From assembly GCF_018143015.1 (NCBI RefSeq), contig NC_054741.1:15499736-15563735 (forward strand): a stretch of DNA of 64,000 nucleotides, given 5' to 3'. Shown here in pieces: positions 13,006-25,439 of this stretch (the stretch's first letter is position 1; every line of letters begins with the position of its first letter). The DNA is from Lytechinus variegatus. Lineage: Eukaryota > Echinodermata > Echinoidea > Temnopleuroida > Toxopneustidae. The notes under the pieces were generated by a model. It did not search any database. It saw nothing but the letters and a program-made list of their open reading frames with translations, and was not told where the DNA came from. A program made the translations under genes and the position numbers.

Positions 13006-13373
13006 TTCTATTTCTCCTTGTTGGCTTTCATCTCGCCCCTAAGTCGCCAGTGGTTTGACAGATTTGACGTATACAGACATGACAGAGAAGGAAAATATGC
13101 ATACACCAATTTATATTCACATGCCTTGCTTATTATTTTTGGTGTGAAGGAAGAAAATGTTTTTTTTTCTTCTTCTTTAGTACCTTTTGGCTTGCATTAT
13201 ACTCGCCCATGCGTGAAGTGTTCATATAAATTCATTAAGTGCAAGAAAGGAATTTAGATTATATAACACAAAGTTATAATAATAATGATATTTTTTATGA
13301 AAATGAACCATAGCAAGATTTTTGTAGCAAACAGCAAGATTTGGCTTAGATCCGGGGATCCGTTACTTGACCT

Positions 13374-13505
13374 GGGGCCCGTAAAACAAAGCTTAGCAAT
13401 GATCGTTGAACATTTTTTCTACGATTGATTGCATTGACTACAATGTACAATCAGTCGTAGAAATCAAGTGTACGATTAATCGTTAACCTTTGTGTTACGG
13501 GGCCC
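13374..13505. mobile_element. palindromic MITE, GGGCCCGTAACAC family, copy 1
   Basis: The ends GGGGCCCGTAAAACAAAGCT and the reverse complement of GTGTTACGGGGCCC form inverted repeats of about 30 bp around a centre of CTACGATTGATTG and its mirror. Related copies lie at 30410 and 53619. It has no coding capacity. A partly similar piece follows at 13506-13672, ending TTGTGTTACGGAACCC. Confidence 0.7.
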
Positions 13506-13679
13506 TGCTGGCTCCGTAACGCAATGGTTTGCGGTGAATTGCAAATATGTAAGAACCGCACTGATTGGTCCCTGGTCAGTATTTTAAACCTAATGCATGT
13601 GTAACATTGTTATTGATTGGCCAGTTCTCTTAGCGATTGATTGTTAATATTTGTGTTACGGAACCCAGATGTATCTGGC

Positions 13680-15060
13680 CGACAAAATATTATGACAAGT
13701 ATATACATGTAGGTATAAGTTGATTTTTATCTGCTTCAAAGGCAAAATGAAAGGATAATTTAAAAAAATACAATTAAAAAATCAATCGAGCTATTATCGT
13801 ATACAAAAAAGCAAGAAAAAATAGTGATTATATAACAATATTTTATTAAGTGTCAGTAGAGAGTATGCATTGTCATATCTTGATATGCAAAATAATAGGT
13901 TAGTTCAGTCCATCGTTATAAGATATTCATTTTTTAGCAATGATATTATATGGCAGTGCGCAGTTTACTGGGAAAAAAAGAAATCTTTCCCCGTTGTCTT
14001 CAGGATATATACTTCTTACACGTCTCAAAACAAGTTCTTAAAAAAAGGTGCATCCTATTTGGTTTCACTCTGTCTAGAATCAAGATAGGCATAAAATTGT
14101 TTCCCCATCTTCTTTTCCCCCAACAAACACTTTTTATTCCGTTGGTTCAAGGATTTTATAAACCTATCAATAGTTTTATCTTCTTTCATTGAGAAGTTGC
14201 AGCCTATATTGTTCCACTCTTTCTGAAGTCTAAATATATAGGCACCATTTTTACCTTGACATCTATAATCAAACCTATTTCTATACCACTGACTCAGTGA
14301 TGCTGTTAAACGTACATCTATCAATAGATTTATCATCTTTATTTTTTTTATTGAGAAGTTGCGGGTTATTTTGTTTCGTTCTCTCTGAAATCTAGAAATT
14401 CATCAACATCGTTGCTCTCTCCCTCTTTTATTCCATCTCACTAAACCTATTTTATACCAGTTGGTCCAACACGTCCAATTATCATGATTATGCTATCGAT
14501 GGTTTCATATTCATTTCCTTCATAATTTGCAGCCTATTTTGCTTTACATCTCATTAAACCTATTCTTTACCGCTGGTTAGTGTCTGCTCTATGCCTATCA
14601 ATAGTTGCATCTTCTTTTTGTTGCAATTTTTATTGCGTTTCATATTTCTTCAGTCATATTCACCTCTTTCAGTTCAGTTGAATGAATATTGATTGAACCC
14701 TCCCGTGCACTTATATTTCTAATACTATAATGTATACTCGAAAATACAATTGGCTCCATACAGCTATTCCTAGCTTTAAAAAACAATAAGTATCTTTGAA
14801 GTTAAAAAAATGATAAGCAAAAGGTCGAGGATACCTTGAGTAATATCAGATCACTTTTTCTCAAATAATTTTATTCATAAAATTTCTTCTGTGTTGTATA
14901 CAAAAGACCATATTAGGTGAGGTTTTAAACTCGGATGGAAAATGAAAAGGCTTTAGAATTTCTGAGTATGGTCTTCCATAAAGAAAATAAGAATGAAAAA
15001 AATAAAATAAAATCACAGCTACAAGATGGTACATAACTCACATGGAAAGCCCTTTTAATC
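13680..15060. other. AT-rich non-coding DNA with diverged tandem repetition
   Basis: Phrases such as AAACCTATTT..ATACCA.TGGTTCA and CTATCAATAGTTT..TCTTC.TTG recur at about 14130-14600, which suggests an old tandem repeat of about 120-150 bp. I see no gene. Confidence 0.45.
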
Positions 15061-15630
15061 AAAGGTCAAGTCCACCCCAGAAAAATGTTCATTTGAATAA
15101 ATCGAGAAAAAAATCAAACTAGCATAACGCATAAAATTTCATTTAAAATCGGATGTAAAATAAGAAAGTTATGACATTTTAAAGCTTCGCTTATTTTTCA
15201 CAGAACAGTAATATGCACAACTCAGTACATGCAAATGAGACGGTCGATGATGTCCCTCACTCACAATTTCTTTTGTTTTTTATTGTTTGAATCATACAAT
15301 ATTTCATTTTTTGAAGATTTGACAATAAAGACCAACTTGACTTAACTATTAATCGTTTTTTCACTTGACAATGAAGAGAAAATGAGAATATTTCATAAAA
15401 TAAAATACAAAAGAAATAGTGAGTGGATTACGTCATTATAGTTTCCTTATTTGCATACCGACCAGGATGTGCATAAACTGTTTTGCAAAATTACCCCAAG
15501 TAAGCGAAACTTTAAAATGTCATAACTTTCGTATTTTACATCTGATTTTGATGATATTTTCAGTGTTATGCTTGTTGGATTTTTCTCTTTTTATTCAAGT
15601 CCACTTTTTGTTTGGGTGGACTTGTCCTTT
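15061..15630. mobile_element. long-TIR palindromic MITE, AAAGGTCAAGTCCACC family, copy 1
   Basis: The left end AAAGGTCAAGTCCACCCC is mirrored by GGGTGGACTTGTCCTTT at the right. Similarity between arms runs more than 120 bp inwards (ATTTGAATAAAT, AAATCGGATGTAAAATAAG, GTTATGACATTTTAAAG and their complements). Other copies follow immediately and at 37918. It is non-coding; open frames read across the arms are artefacts. Confidence 0.8.
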
Positions 15631-16235
15631 AAAGGTCAAGTCCACCTCAGAAAAATGTTGATTTGAATCAATAGAGAAAAATTAGACAAGCACAATGCTG
15701 AAAATTTCATCAAAATCGGATGTAAAATAAGAAAGTTATGACATTTCAAACTTTCGCTTATTTTCAACAAAATAGTTATATGAACGAGCCAGTTACATCC
15801 AAATGAGAGAGTCGATGATGTCACTCACTCACTATTTCTTTTGTTTTTTATTGTTTGAATTATACAATATTTCAATTTTTACAAATTTGACGTTTAGGAC
15901 CTCCTTGCCTGAAGCACAAAATGTTAAAATAATAGAATTCCACGTGTTCAGGGAGGAATGAAACTTCATTTTACATGACAATGACGAGAAAATCAAAATA
16001 TTTCATATTTCATATAATAAAATAAAAAGAAATAGTGAGTGAGTGATGTCATCAACTCTCTCATTTGGATGTAACTGGCTCGTTCATATAACTATTTTGT
16101 TGAAAATAAGCGAAACTTTAAAATGCCATAACTTTCTTATTTTACATCCGATTTTGATGAAATTTTCGGTGTTAGGCTTGTTGAATTTTTCTCTTTTTAT
16201 TCAAATCAAGTTTTTGTTGGGGTGGACTTGTCCTT
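15631..16235. mobile_element. long-TIR palindromic MITE, AAAGGTCAAGTCCACC family, copy 2
   Basis: This abuts copy 1, sharing the junction TTTAAAGGTCAAGTCC, and ends GGGTGGACTTGTCCTTT. The arms are of similar length to copy 1, with motifs such as AAATGAGAGAGTCGATGATG and its complement in both. The head-to-tail arrangement suggests one copy landed in the end of the other, or unequal exchange. Confidence 0.8.
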
Positions 16236-16559
16236 TAAAGGAAAGATCCCCCGGTATTTTTGCATTTCATCTTTATCCTCGTAGCCTAGATTACTGGATC
16301 GAGCTTCGGTTATGCTAAATGATTTATTTATTTATTAATTCAAACATAATTCATGCTTTTATGTTTTTTCTTCTAGTATTTATCTGATACATTTCATGTA
16401 TGCATTTAAAATTGTCATGAATATGCATTTATTATAGTTGCGTACAAAGGACGAAATAAAACAGGAGCCATATATACCAAACTAACTATCATAATAATGG
16501 TTGGCTTATTTACCTCGTCTTTTGTATATTTAAAATCGAACCGTCGCCCCGCTTCGCAG
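16236..16559. other. AT-rich non-coding DNA
   Basis: No gene or repeat is recognised. Confidence 0.5.
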
Positions 16560-16574
16560 TACCAACATATAGGC

Positions 16575-17215
16575 GAAGGCGGAGTAAGTTGAGCATAGGG
16601 GCAAATTGAGCCACCATCCCCAAGCCAATAATGAATCAGTCAGACATTGTGGTGGTGTTGACCCATTACATTACCCTTTATCCCGCCACATTGTTTTCGA
16701 CTTTGAAACAAAAAGTACTTTTTTAGAGGGAAAAATACAAATTTACGCCAAAAAAGTTTTTTAAAAAGGGTGTAAAAAAGATCAGTGCCTTTTACCCACA
16801 CACGTCTTTAAATAGAATAAAGAAATAAAAACAATATATGGATCTTCATTCTTGTCATAGTCTTTTACATGATGGATGCATAAGAGATAAGTGGATGTGA
16901 AAATATCGCATTAAGTTCGGACTGGGGTACTTTGAGCCAGCCAACATGGGGCAAGTTGAGCTATGGTAATTCTTATGGTAATTTATGATTAAAAAAAATA
17001 AACAAACCTTAAAAAGCCATTGATATGCAGGCAGAAAGGTGCAAATTCACATGACAGTTCTTTTACTTTTAGAGGATGTTAAAATTTATTGAGAATTAGC
17101 AAGTGAAAAGACTTGAAATAGAAAATTGACATTTCGTATACAGTTTTGTGGGTCAACTTACCCCACAAGGTGGCACAACTTGCCCCACACATGGGGCAAG
17201 TTGAGCCATTTGACA
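16575..17215. repeat. repeat with GGGGCAAGTTGAGCCA motifs
   Basis: The motif GGGGCAAGTTGAGC(C/T)A or variants recurs at about 16600, 16925, 16948 and 17192. Its complement (CAACTTACCCCACA, CAACTTGCCCCACA) lies at about 17153-17190, so the two ends face each other. This looks like a non-autonomous transposon or degenerate array. No protein is encoded. Confidence 0.5.
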
Positions 17216-17925
17216 TCTGTTTTTTCAAAGGTCACAATGAATTTCAGTGTGGGGGTAGAAAGTTATATATGGGAGAAAAATATTTCCCAAGAATCAAATT
17301 CAAAAGCAAGGTACTTATTTCTACAATATTATTAGTCATATCAATTATAACATGCAAAATGCAAAAAGTGTCACAACGTACCCCTACATGTACGTGTATC
17401 TCTGAATTTAACCACAGACTTTCTGTTGAATAAGTATGGCATTTTATTTTGATCTAAACATTTTTTCTCAAAGATAGGGGAAAGAAAACAAACTGACAAA
17501 AGGGAAAATAATGTATCACATTATTTTAATTTTATCATAACTATTAACTGATTATTATACAAATCATCATTAGGAATTGCTCTCGATATATCCATCATTA
17601 ATCATTGATCAATATTAATTTCCTTACAAGTGCTTTTTGTAGATTCTGATGTCTGCACAGACTGTAATAATCGAAAAATTTGTTTTCGATACTTTTACAT
17701 TTATTCATACTCTTCGCCTGGAGGTAGAGATGCTGGAAAAAGGGGGCAAGATCATCTATTGAAACTGTATAAATATTATGAATAAAGTCTAAAATACTAC
17801 ACCGGGAAATACTGGAGTATTCAGTCAGCTTTGTCCTTTTACCAGTATTTGTATGGTTTATTTTCCTGTATCTTGTCTTTCCAACTTTACTGATAGGAAG
17901 GTAAGCACAAACAAAAATGTACATG

Positions 17926-18168
17926 TACACTGTAAAAACTGTGGTGTTAAAACTGATACCAATTGGTGTTAATAGAGGACCACACCCTGAGGTGTTAAAA
18001 TAACACCCTAGAGATTGAACATAACACCAAAAAGTGTAAATGTACCAACCATAGGTGTTGTAATAACACCTATAGGTGTACAACTAACATCACCATTTTA
18101 ACACCGGTGTAAAATAACTGGTGTGGTCCTCTATGTACACCGGTTAACACCACAGTTTTTGCTGTGTA
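17926..18168. mobile_element. 243-bp palindromic MITE
   Basis: The ends TACACTGTAAAAACTGTGG and, reversed, TACACAGCAAAAACTGTGG form inverted repeats that continue as TGTTAA. The inside is built from GGTGTTA and TAACACC words in both orientations. It explains most of a spurious 161-codon minus-strand frame at 17598-18083. Confidence 0.75.
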
Positions 18169-19681
18169 TAATATTTTTTTCTGTTAAGGCTAACAAAGAA
18201 TACTTGAAAATGTAGATCACATTACTGTTTCTACTCGTGCACAGAGAAAGTATTCTGTAATGCAAGTATTTTGTTAACTTTTTGTTAATTCTTTCTCAAT
18301 TAACATGATTAATGTCTTGTGATATAATAAATTCGTGAATAAACAGTAGAAAATAAATCGAATTTATCAAACCATGGAGCTATTACAATGATGTCTATTT
18401 AGTAGATCCCATGTGGTATAGATTGCAGGAAATGTAACCATCAACCAATCAGACGTTGTTTTTTTTTTATTTCCAAGAATGTAGAAAAAAAAGTAGCTGT
18501 GGTTTAAATTCTAAATGTAAAACTTCTTTAAATTCGAAAAACTGTTTCATCCGACATCTATAAAAAATTTCAATGATGCTTATATAAGTTTCCTCTCTTT
18601 ATTTAAATCATAATTATCATGAGCATTTTCAGCTTACAATGAGAAGTGTGAATAACCCGTGATACTAATATTATGAGGTGAGGTAAAATATCATTTTATT
18701 GTCAATAAAATAAGCAGTAAAAACGACTACAAGTGTACAAATTCAAACAGAATAATGATGGCGAACAGTACATAACTTTGTTGATATAGAACATGTTTTC
18801 TCAAGTCAAATGCGTGTGAATAAACTACAAGAGAACCAGACATAAAGTGTGTAAATTACAAATATGGAAGTCATTTCAGCCTGTTATACCTCTTAAGTAA
18901 TCCGTTCATATTTCATTTACTTCCTACTTTTATAACCTATATTATATTCAGCTGGTATTTTCGTTTGTACTTTAGATTGTATGCATTATTTGCCATTATG
19001 TTGGACAAAATGTTATTTTGAATTGTATGCTTTTATCTGCACGGTATAGTGGAAGAACAGTCTATTGTTGTTACTTTACTTGATTCTGAGTGATAATTCT
19101 GCTCATTGCTGAATATCTGAGGGGCGTAACATGAAGCGATATGATTGATTTTTTTTCAAAATTTTTATACATAATTCGCCATATATTTCATACACTGACA
19201 CTTAAACATATCTCGGGGTGGGTTCATGAAGGCGTGTGCTTGGAACGAACTGTCGGTGTGCCGCGTGTGCGTTGTGTGACAAAGAGTGTGAGTGTGTGTG
19301 TGTATTTGCAGAGATTGTCTAACGAAATAAATGCAGGAATGGACGCATCTTATTGTGTATTTCATTATATCTTAGTCATTATCATTATTGATTCTACAAA
19401 ATGCAAGTTATGAAGAAATTACATTGATATAAAAAAATATATACATGTATATAAAGGAATGGCATGTGATGAAGCAGATGATTTAAAAGCTTGCATAATA
19501 TATTGTACTCAATTAATGTTTTTGTGTATAAATTTGCTTTTACATGTTACATGATATAACAAAATTCAGATGTGACGCATGCACTTAGAATGAGTTTGTA
19601 TTTAATCATGGAACGGTCGCAAAGCAATTCAGACTTTGTACCTGTCTAGGGATTTTAACAGTGCAAAACAAAATTTATATA
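18169..19681. other. AT-rich intergenic DNA
   Basis: I see nothing beyond a short GTGTGT tract at about 19285-19305. This is the 3' flank of the lengsin-like gene. Confidence 0.5.
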
Positions 19682-19687
19682 TTTATT
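19682..19687 (-). terminator. poly(A) signal AATAAA for the lengsin-like gene
   Basis: AATAAA on the minus strand, about 60 nt after the stop codon at 19747. This placement supports the large exon being the 3' terminal exon. Confidence 0.55.
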
Positions 19688-19746
19688 GTTCCCCAATGAA
19701 TACAGTAATATTATTTCAATAGTGTTATGGAAAGTATGACAATGTC

Positions 19747-21117
19747 TTACATAGAGAAAAAGAGGTAGTCTCTCTCCCACTCAGCAAGATTCCCTTTTGA
19801 CATTGCTTCCTTTTCCAACTGCATTTCGTGTCTCTTTACGGCAACGAAGCATTTAATAAACTCGGGACCGAGGGCGTCAGTGATGACATCATCTTCCAGT
19901 AAAGACCCCACGGCTTCTTCCATGTTGTTCGGTAATATCTCTATTCCCTCTGGGAGATTGGAGTACCCGTCTCTCGCACCATCGATGCCTTCTGGGAGAG
20001 GAAGCTTCTTGATTATACCATCTAACCCTGCAGCAATCGTCGCAGCCATGCTGATGTAGGGATTGCACGCACTTGCACCGATCCGATTTTCTATGTAGGT
20101 GCCTTTGGCTCCATCAAGCTTAACTCTAATGGAGCAGGAACGGTTATCAGGACCCCAGGTAGCGCTCCAGGGAGCCCAGGAATCACGTTTGAATCTCTTG
20201 AGGCAGTTTGTGGTAGGTGCCATAAAGATTGTGATAGCTCGGGCATGGGCGAGAAGCCCAGCCACCCAATGCTGTCCGATCTCTGACAAACCAGTAGGAC
20301 TTGACGAGTCATAGAGCTTTGGGATCTTACCCTCCGCATCCCAGAGCGAGTGGCAGTAGTGTGCAGACGAACCCAATTCATCTGGCCAAGGTTTAGTCAT
20401 GAACGAAGCGATATATCCGTGCCGAAGTGCGATCTCCTTGATGCCCATCTTGAAAGTAGTAGCTGTGTCGGCAGCCTTGATGCCAAATTCTGGACGGTAG
20501 GTGATCTCCATCTGGCCGACACCGGCTTCAAGCTGGTAGTTCTCTATATCAACACCAGCTTTTGGAAGGTCAGCTATCACTTGTTGAAGAAAGGAATCAT
20601 AGAACGATAAGCCGAGGAAACCCATGCATTTTCCTTTATCCTCTACTGGTTTCATTGTTTCTCTATCGACTATGAAGAATTCATGTTCATGGGCCGACCA
20701 GAGACACAGATTGAACTCTTTCAAACGCTCAAGCTGTCGTTTGGCAACAACCCGAGGGTAAGCGGGCACCTTCTCGCCGTTGTACTCTCCTTCGATCAAG
20801 ACCCTAGCCGTGTTTGTACACCACGGTAGAATCTGAAATGTGTCCAGGTCAGGAAATGCCTTGCAGTCGGCATTGTGGATCTCTTCGCCATAGCCTGTGT
20901 TCTTACACGGTACACCTTCCGCGCCGAATGCCAAAAAACACATCGACATATTCACACCATTCGTGGCATTTTCACCAAAATGTTTTGCAGGGATCGACCG
21001 ACCATGTGGCATACCGTACATGTGCGATTGTTCAAATCGAACAGTCTTGATGTTATTTTCTCTCAGTATTTTTAGAACTCTCTCCATTACTGATGCGTAT
21101 GAAGTTGCTGTGTCGAT
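19747..21117 (-). CDS. lengsin-like, glutamine synthetase-fold protein, 3' terminal exon
   Basis: The exon codes for a nearly complete glutamine synthetase (GS) family protein, closest in my reading to animal lengsin (LGSN, GLULD1). Counting from the ATG at 21087 there are 446 residues: a beta-grasp N domain (about 10-105) and the catalytic barrel domain (about 110-446). GS-type signatures are HEHEFF (133-138), EAGVGQMEI (187-195), SAHYCHSLWD (241-250), HARAITIFMAPTTNCLKRF (281-299) and ENRIGASACNPYISMA (333-348). The frame stays open upstream through ten more codons (IDTATSYASV) to a splice acceptor TTTTTCCCCAG, so 21117 is the likely exon start and 21087 probably not the true start. An AATAAA follows the stop. 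Vertebrate lengsin is a catalytically inactive lens protein; here the metal-binding acids and the Arg of the GS site look retained. Earlier exons were not found. Confidence 0.85.
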   Translation of the reverse strand: MDTATSYASVMERVLKILRENNIKTVRFEQSHMYGMPHGRSIPAKHFGENATNGVNMSMCFLAFGAEGVPCKNTGYGEEIHNADCKAFPDLDTFQILPWCTNTARVLIEGEYNGEKVPAYPRVVAKRQLERLKEFNLCLWSAHEHEFFIVDRETMKPVEDKGKCMGFLGLSFYDSFLQQVIADLPKAGVDIENYQLEAGVGQMEITYRPEFGIKAADTATTFKMGIKEIALRHGYIASFMTKPWPDELGSSAHYCHSLWDAEGKIPKLYDSSSPTGLSEIGQHWVAGLLAHARAITIFMAPTTNCLKRFKRDSWAPWSATWGPDNRSCSIRVKLDGAKGTYIENRIGASACNPYISMAATIAAGLDGIIKKLPLPEGIDGARDGYSNLPEGIEILPNNMEEAVGSLLEDDVITDALGPEFIKCFVAVKRHEMQLEKEAMSKGNLAEWERDYLFFSM

Positions 21118-22444
21118 CTGGGGAAAAACAAAAATACAAACAAAATTGACGACCTATAATTATAATATAACATACACATGAAATATTAAAGCAAAGTAGA
21201 ACCAGTTATGCGATATATTCAAACACTTTTATTTTGGAAACATAACTTAAAAATGGTTTGGTTTCTTCAAGCTTTGTGTAGCAATTACTACCGGCTGACA
21301 ATGACGTATTTGTACAGTAGTAGATGCCAACTATGTATATACCGCTTTTATACAAATTGAAAACCTATAATGACTTTCACTTTTCTTTTCAATGATTGGG
21401 AGTGATTTAATTTATATTTTCTTTTGATAATTGTACATTGTAAGTATATGTTCATCTTCACATATACTTACATGTGATTGTATGTTACTATGTCAACTGT
21501 ATAATAACTGTAAATATCAAAAATTAAAAGTGGAAAATAAAGACAACTGAAATGAATCGAATTGAATTAATTTGAATTGAACATTCCCTGGGGTCCGTGG
21601 CGGAAAGAGGTGTATTCAGGGACGTTCCACAGCTCAAATTAAATCCATGTCATTTTCCACAAAAGCTTGCACCGAGTTACTTTAGCACCTAAATATTATC
21701 ATGGGTTCACGTGCCTGATTTTTTTATATCGACCTTTGAAGTTAACCAATTTGAAAGGTCTCGAGAAATACACAATGAAAATGATTTGGCATTTTTAGAC
21801 CCCATGAAATCACAACGTGGGGTGTAAACCTCTATTACTCAGTCAAAATCAATCTATATTTTACCAAATTTTACGTGATAGTTTAGAATTGTATACTTAA
21901 GATAATGAATCCATTCATATTGCTATTCGTTTGCATATTAAAGATAAGCAGCACCTTAAATTTTGAAAATATGGTGTAAAAGATAACAAAAACAAATCTA
22001 AAAAATTTGAAATTTATATAACAAATTTAAGAAGTACAGTAAATGCTGCACGTTATACAAAACCCATGTCATTATCACCAGATTTTGCATAGTTGTAAAG
22101 AAAGGTATATTAAAGAGGTGTGATATACAACAAATGTGCCTTTAATAACCGAAAAATTGTCAAAGGCTTGTAATGTATACGCAAAGAAAAATATGGGCTA
22201 AAATTTTAACCTGCACGAGGGTAATTATGTGTCCAACAATTCTGAGGCAGTATTATACCCATTGCGGGAAGCATATTGTCCAGTAAGGTTAAAGAATAAG
22301 CAGCAATTACTTTAGAATGCATGGGCAAAAATTTTCATCACACCTGGTAAATGAAAAATTCCAAAAAGAAATGCCCAATTACCCTCATGGAGCATTCTTA
22401 CCCAATATTTTTAGAGTGTAACCACTATCCCATTTAACCAAACT
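21118..22444. other. probable intron or upstream DNA of the lengsin-like gene
   Basis: This begins at the acceptor of the lengsin-like exon. It is AT-rich and non-coding as far as I can see, with loose AATTGAATT repetition near 21560. I found no upstream lengsin exon. Confidence 0.5.
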
Positions 22445-23024
22445 CCGGGGGGAGGGGGCATACATTGACGAGTGGATACCATGTGCGACCAAAAAAAAAC
22501 ACGTAAAAAGGATGTCTTTTTCAAGATAGGGCACGTTACGTACGTAACGTAATAAAGGTGTCAAAACACTTAAATAATGAAAAAGGTATCTCTTTTTGCT
22601 AGGAAGGCTACTTGTTTAGGGTCAAATTTCATGAATTTTAAAGGGTATAAAAAATTAAGACTATTTTGTTTTATAAAGGACATGTTTTTTGCCCCAAGAG
22701 TCAACACTACGTGTTAAGAGTACGATTTGCGCGAGGTGTGGGAGGTGGGGCTGTATTTAACCCAATGATGTAGGTAAAGGTAAAACCGACGACCGTGACA
22801 TAACATTTAAAATATCGCTGTACTTGTTTAGGGGTCCAATTCAGGGAATACTTGCCAATATAGTATCGTTTTGTTTCCAATACATGTTAAGGGTAGGGTT
22901 TCACACGCCAATACTTGTTAAGGGGTGCATTTTCAGAATATGGAAAATACTTGCTTCGGGTGCCTTTCGAGACCCCATGGTCGCGCATGGTATCCACTCG
23001 TCAATGGAAGTGGCCCCCTCCGGG
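22445..23024. mobile_element. hAT-like MITE, copy 1
   Basis: The ends CCGGGGGGAGGGGG..ACATTGACGAGTGGATACC and the mirrored GGTATCCACTCGTCAATGG..CCCCCTCCGGG define an element of about 580 bp, homologous along its length to the copy at 28365. It carries the conserved 18-bp palindrome ACGTTACGTACGTAACGT at 22533. The target duplication is not clear in this copy. The family assignment comes from copy 2. Confidence 0.7.
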
Positions 23025-23487
23025 ATCAAGTTCGAGGTAATATTCGCCATACTTCGCAGCACTACAGAGTAAAATATTCTGAATATGCCAGATGGGGATA
23101 TGCGAGTCAGTGCAATTCCCGACAGCGCGTTATTGATCGGTTGAAATTCAAGTTGAATTTTATTTTTAGAGTTACGTTTGATTGCAACTCTATATCGGCA
23201 ACGGCCGGGCCCCATGATTACTTGGGGCTGAGTAGGTCAAAGCTACATAAATATATCCATTATGCAAAATTTTGAGGAACACACTCCTTCTCATGCATCC
23301 CCAACTTGACCTCCCCTCCCCCACAAAAAACCTTTGGCAGTAGCGCCTGCATTACAACATTTAAAATAGCAGCAGTGCTGACTCTGAAAACAATTGAGAT
23401 GAATAATTTTTCACACAATATACTCCCTTCATTTCATTTCCTAAGGAAGTACTAATTTTTTGTTGATCTCAAATATGACCTTTGACC

Positions 23488-23775
23488 AGTGGCGTACCCA
23501 GGTTTATCCATGGGGGGGGGGGGCAAATTCTTCCGCCAAAAATTTGACAAGCAAAAAAAAACGTCTTCAACCGCAAATAGAGGGTTTCGTACCAGAAAAA
23601 AAATTGACTAGCAAAAAAAAAGGTCTTCAAGTTCAAAAGAGGGGGTCGGTTGTGGCTAGTCAGGGATCAGTTTTGACTCGTCAGGGGGGACAGGGGTACG
23701 TCCCTTGCATAAGTTGTGACTCGTCGGGGGGGCACTCTGCCCCCCCCCCCCTCTTAGGTAGGCCAGTGCCTTTGA
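23488..23775. mobile_element. short repeat, same family as 11503-11695
   Basis: It starts AGTGGCGTACCCAGG followed by a G-run and ends with a C-run and CTTAGGTAGGCCAGTGCC. Inside, GACAAGCAAAAAAAAACGTC is followed by a second similar unit, as in the 11.5-kb copy. Open frames here are composition artefacts. Confidence 0.5.
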
Positions 23776-24809
23776 CTTTCATCATCAAAACTGGGGAACA
23801 TTTCATGGACCCTACTACCCTTCTTCGTAGGGTCCATGCTGTCAGTACTGAAAAAATACTTTATATACTATAGTACTGAGGCCAGTACCTCTCAGCCAGT
23901 CAATGCCCCCCCCCCCCCTCCTGAAAATGGCACTGATGATCACTGATCATTTGTAGTCTGCAGGCACAGACCCTGATTGAAACTTTGATCAACAAGTGTG
24001 CCTCCACGCAAAGACTAGCACGTACAAAACTTGCTGTTCCAACCTGGGCGAAATAGCCTTCAGTACACAAGGCATGAGTATGCTGCACATTCAGACCCTT
24101 AACTCGAGTGAAGGGTTTGCCCAGCAGACTAGATCATTATTTTGTGCGATTTTCAAGAGTCTCGTCAATAGTGGATGAAACTCACATAACTACTCTCTGC
24201 GTGACTACGATAGAGCCGCGTATTTCCGGCGCAACAATGCAGGCGTTTCAATTCTGCATAGTAATGGCAACCTGTCACTGACAAGAGGAAGACATACTTC
24301 TTATTACCTACCATATGCCATGCATACGTTACCTATATATTCAATGTTTGCACACATCAGCTCTGGAAAATAACTATAAAGATATATAATTTTCGGATTG
24401 ATTCAACTTACCAAAGAACACTTTCTCTGATTCTAATCAGGTTAAAATCAACTGGAAAGAGGTTTGATCGCTAACAAAGCTATTTCGACGTACTGTACAG
24501 CTCTACACTCGCATATTAAAGGTCCAAGAGGAGGGCGATTGAAATCTCACTCAACGTGACCTGATAATGAACTTAACCTTCGGACTGGAGGGCACATGGA
24601 TGTTTACGGCTGAAAATTGCATGTATGTACAGCCAACAGAAGAACAAATAAGATTCTGTTGATCGTGATATATCACATTTACTCTACCTCGCATTTTGTC
24701 AGGGTCAAAAATTGAAAAGGAATGAAGAAAATAAAGGAACAAATAGGGAAGATTATTACTGAGAGAGTGAGAGTATGTAGTATGTAGTGTAACATTATAA
24801 TCCCATGTA
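23776..24809. other. non-coding DNA
   Basis: A short inverted pair, GGACCCTACTACCCTTCTTC and GTAGGGTCC, lies near 23805-23835. No gene is recognised. Confidence 0.45.
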
Positions 24810-24947
24810 GGGGCCGCGGAAGGGGGGGGGGGGGGGGTGGGTTAAGAAAACCGTGTACAAAAACGTAAGAAATGACCATATATGATTGTGATATTTTGCA
24901 TGGTCAGCCCCCCCCCCCCCCACTTTGAAAACCGTTCCGCGGCCCCT
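24810..24947. mobile_element. 138-bp palindromic MITE
   Basis: The termini GGGGCCGCGGAA and TTCCGCGGCCCC are inverted repeats, with G- and C-runs just inside (GGGGGGTGGGTT and CCCCCCACTTTG) and an AT-rich centre. Confidence 0.65.
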
Positions 24948-25439
24948 GCCATGTTGTTGTTTTTTCTTTGAAGACAATGAGCTTAACTATAGCAGGAAAG
25001 AGTTTATATCAGGGGTTCCGAGCGTGAACCAGATGGAGGTTCGGAACCTCTCTAGTATGATCACTTCCGGAACTCCCCATGGCCAATCAAACTTTCGCCA
25101 ATGTAGGGGCCCCGAAAGATATTTTCATCCACAATTTCCCCGATCGGCCGCTAAAATAAATAATGCGAGCGTAAGCTCAAATTATTGGTTATTTCATGTA
25201 TTCAGACAAGAAAATGAACGTGCACAGCAAAATTTGAAATATATGGGGCCTGCTGAACTAAACACTAAAGACTGTTTGCAGTACGGTGACTCATAAAGAC
25301 TGGCCTATATACATTTATTTGGCCACCCAAATAATGTGAGGGCGAAACAAGAAGTGAAATCTTTTTGATACTTCTGACCTGAAAACTGGACAGTCTAAGC
25401 ACTTTTTGTACCAATATTAAGCATGGAGCCATACGTGGA

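Noticed and set aside
17598-18083. 161-codon open frame on the minus strand
   Set aside because: About a third of it is the palindromic MITE at 17926-18168. The rest is low-complexity and without any family resemblance.
20091-21181. Plus-strand open frames opposite the lengsin-like exon
   Set aside because: They are antisense shadows of a long conserved coding exon.
22824-23275. Overlapping open frames on both strands near 23 kb
   Set aside because: They lie in or next to the hAT-like MITE and its GC-rich end. The same text is non-coding in other copies.
23900-24178. Possible upstream exon of the lengsin-like gene
   Set aside because: I looked for a minus-strand frame with acceptor and donor joining to 21117 but found no match to lengsin N-terminal sequence and no consistent phase.
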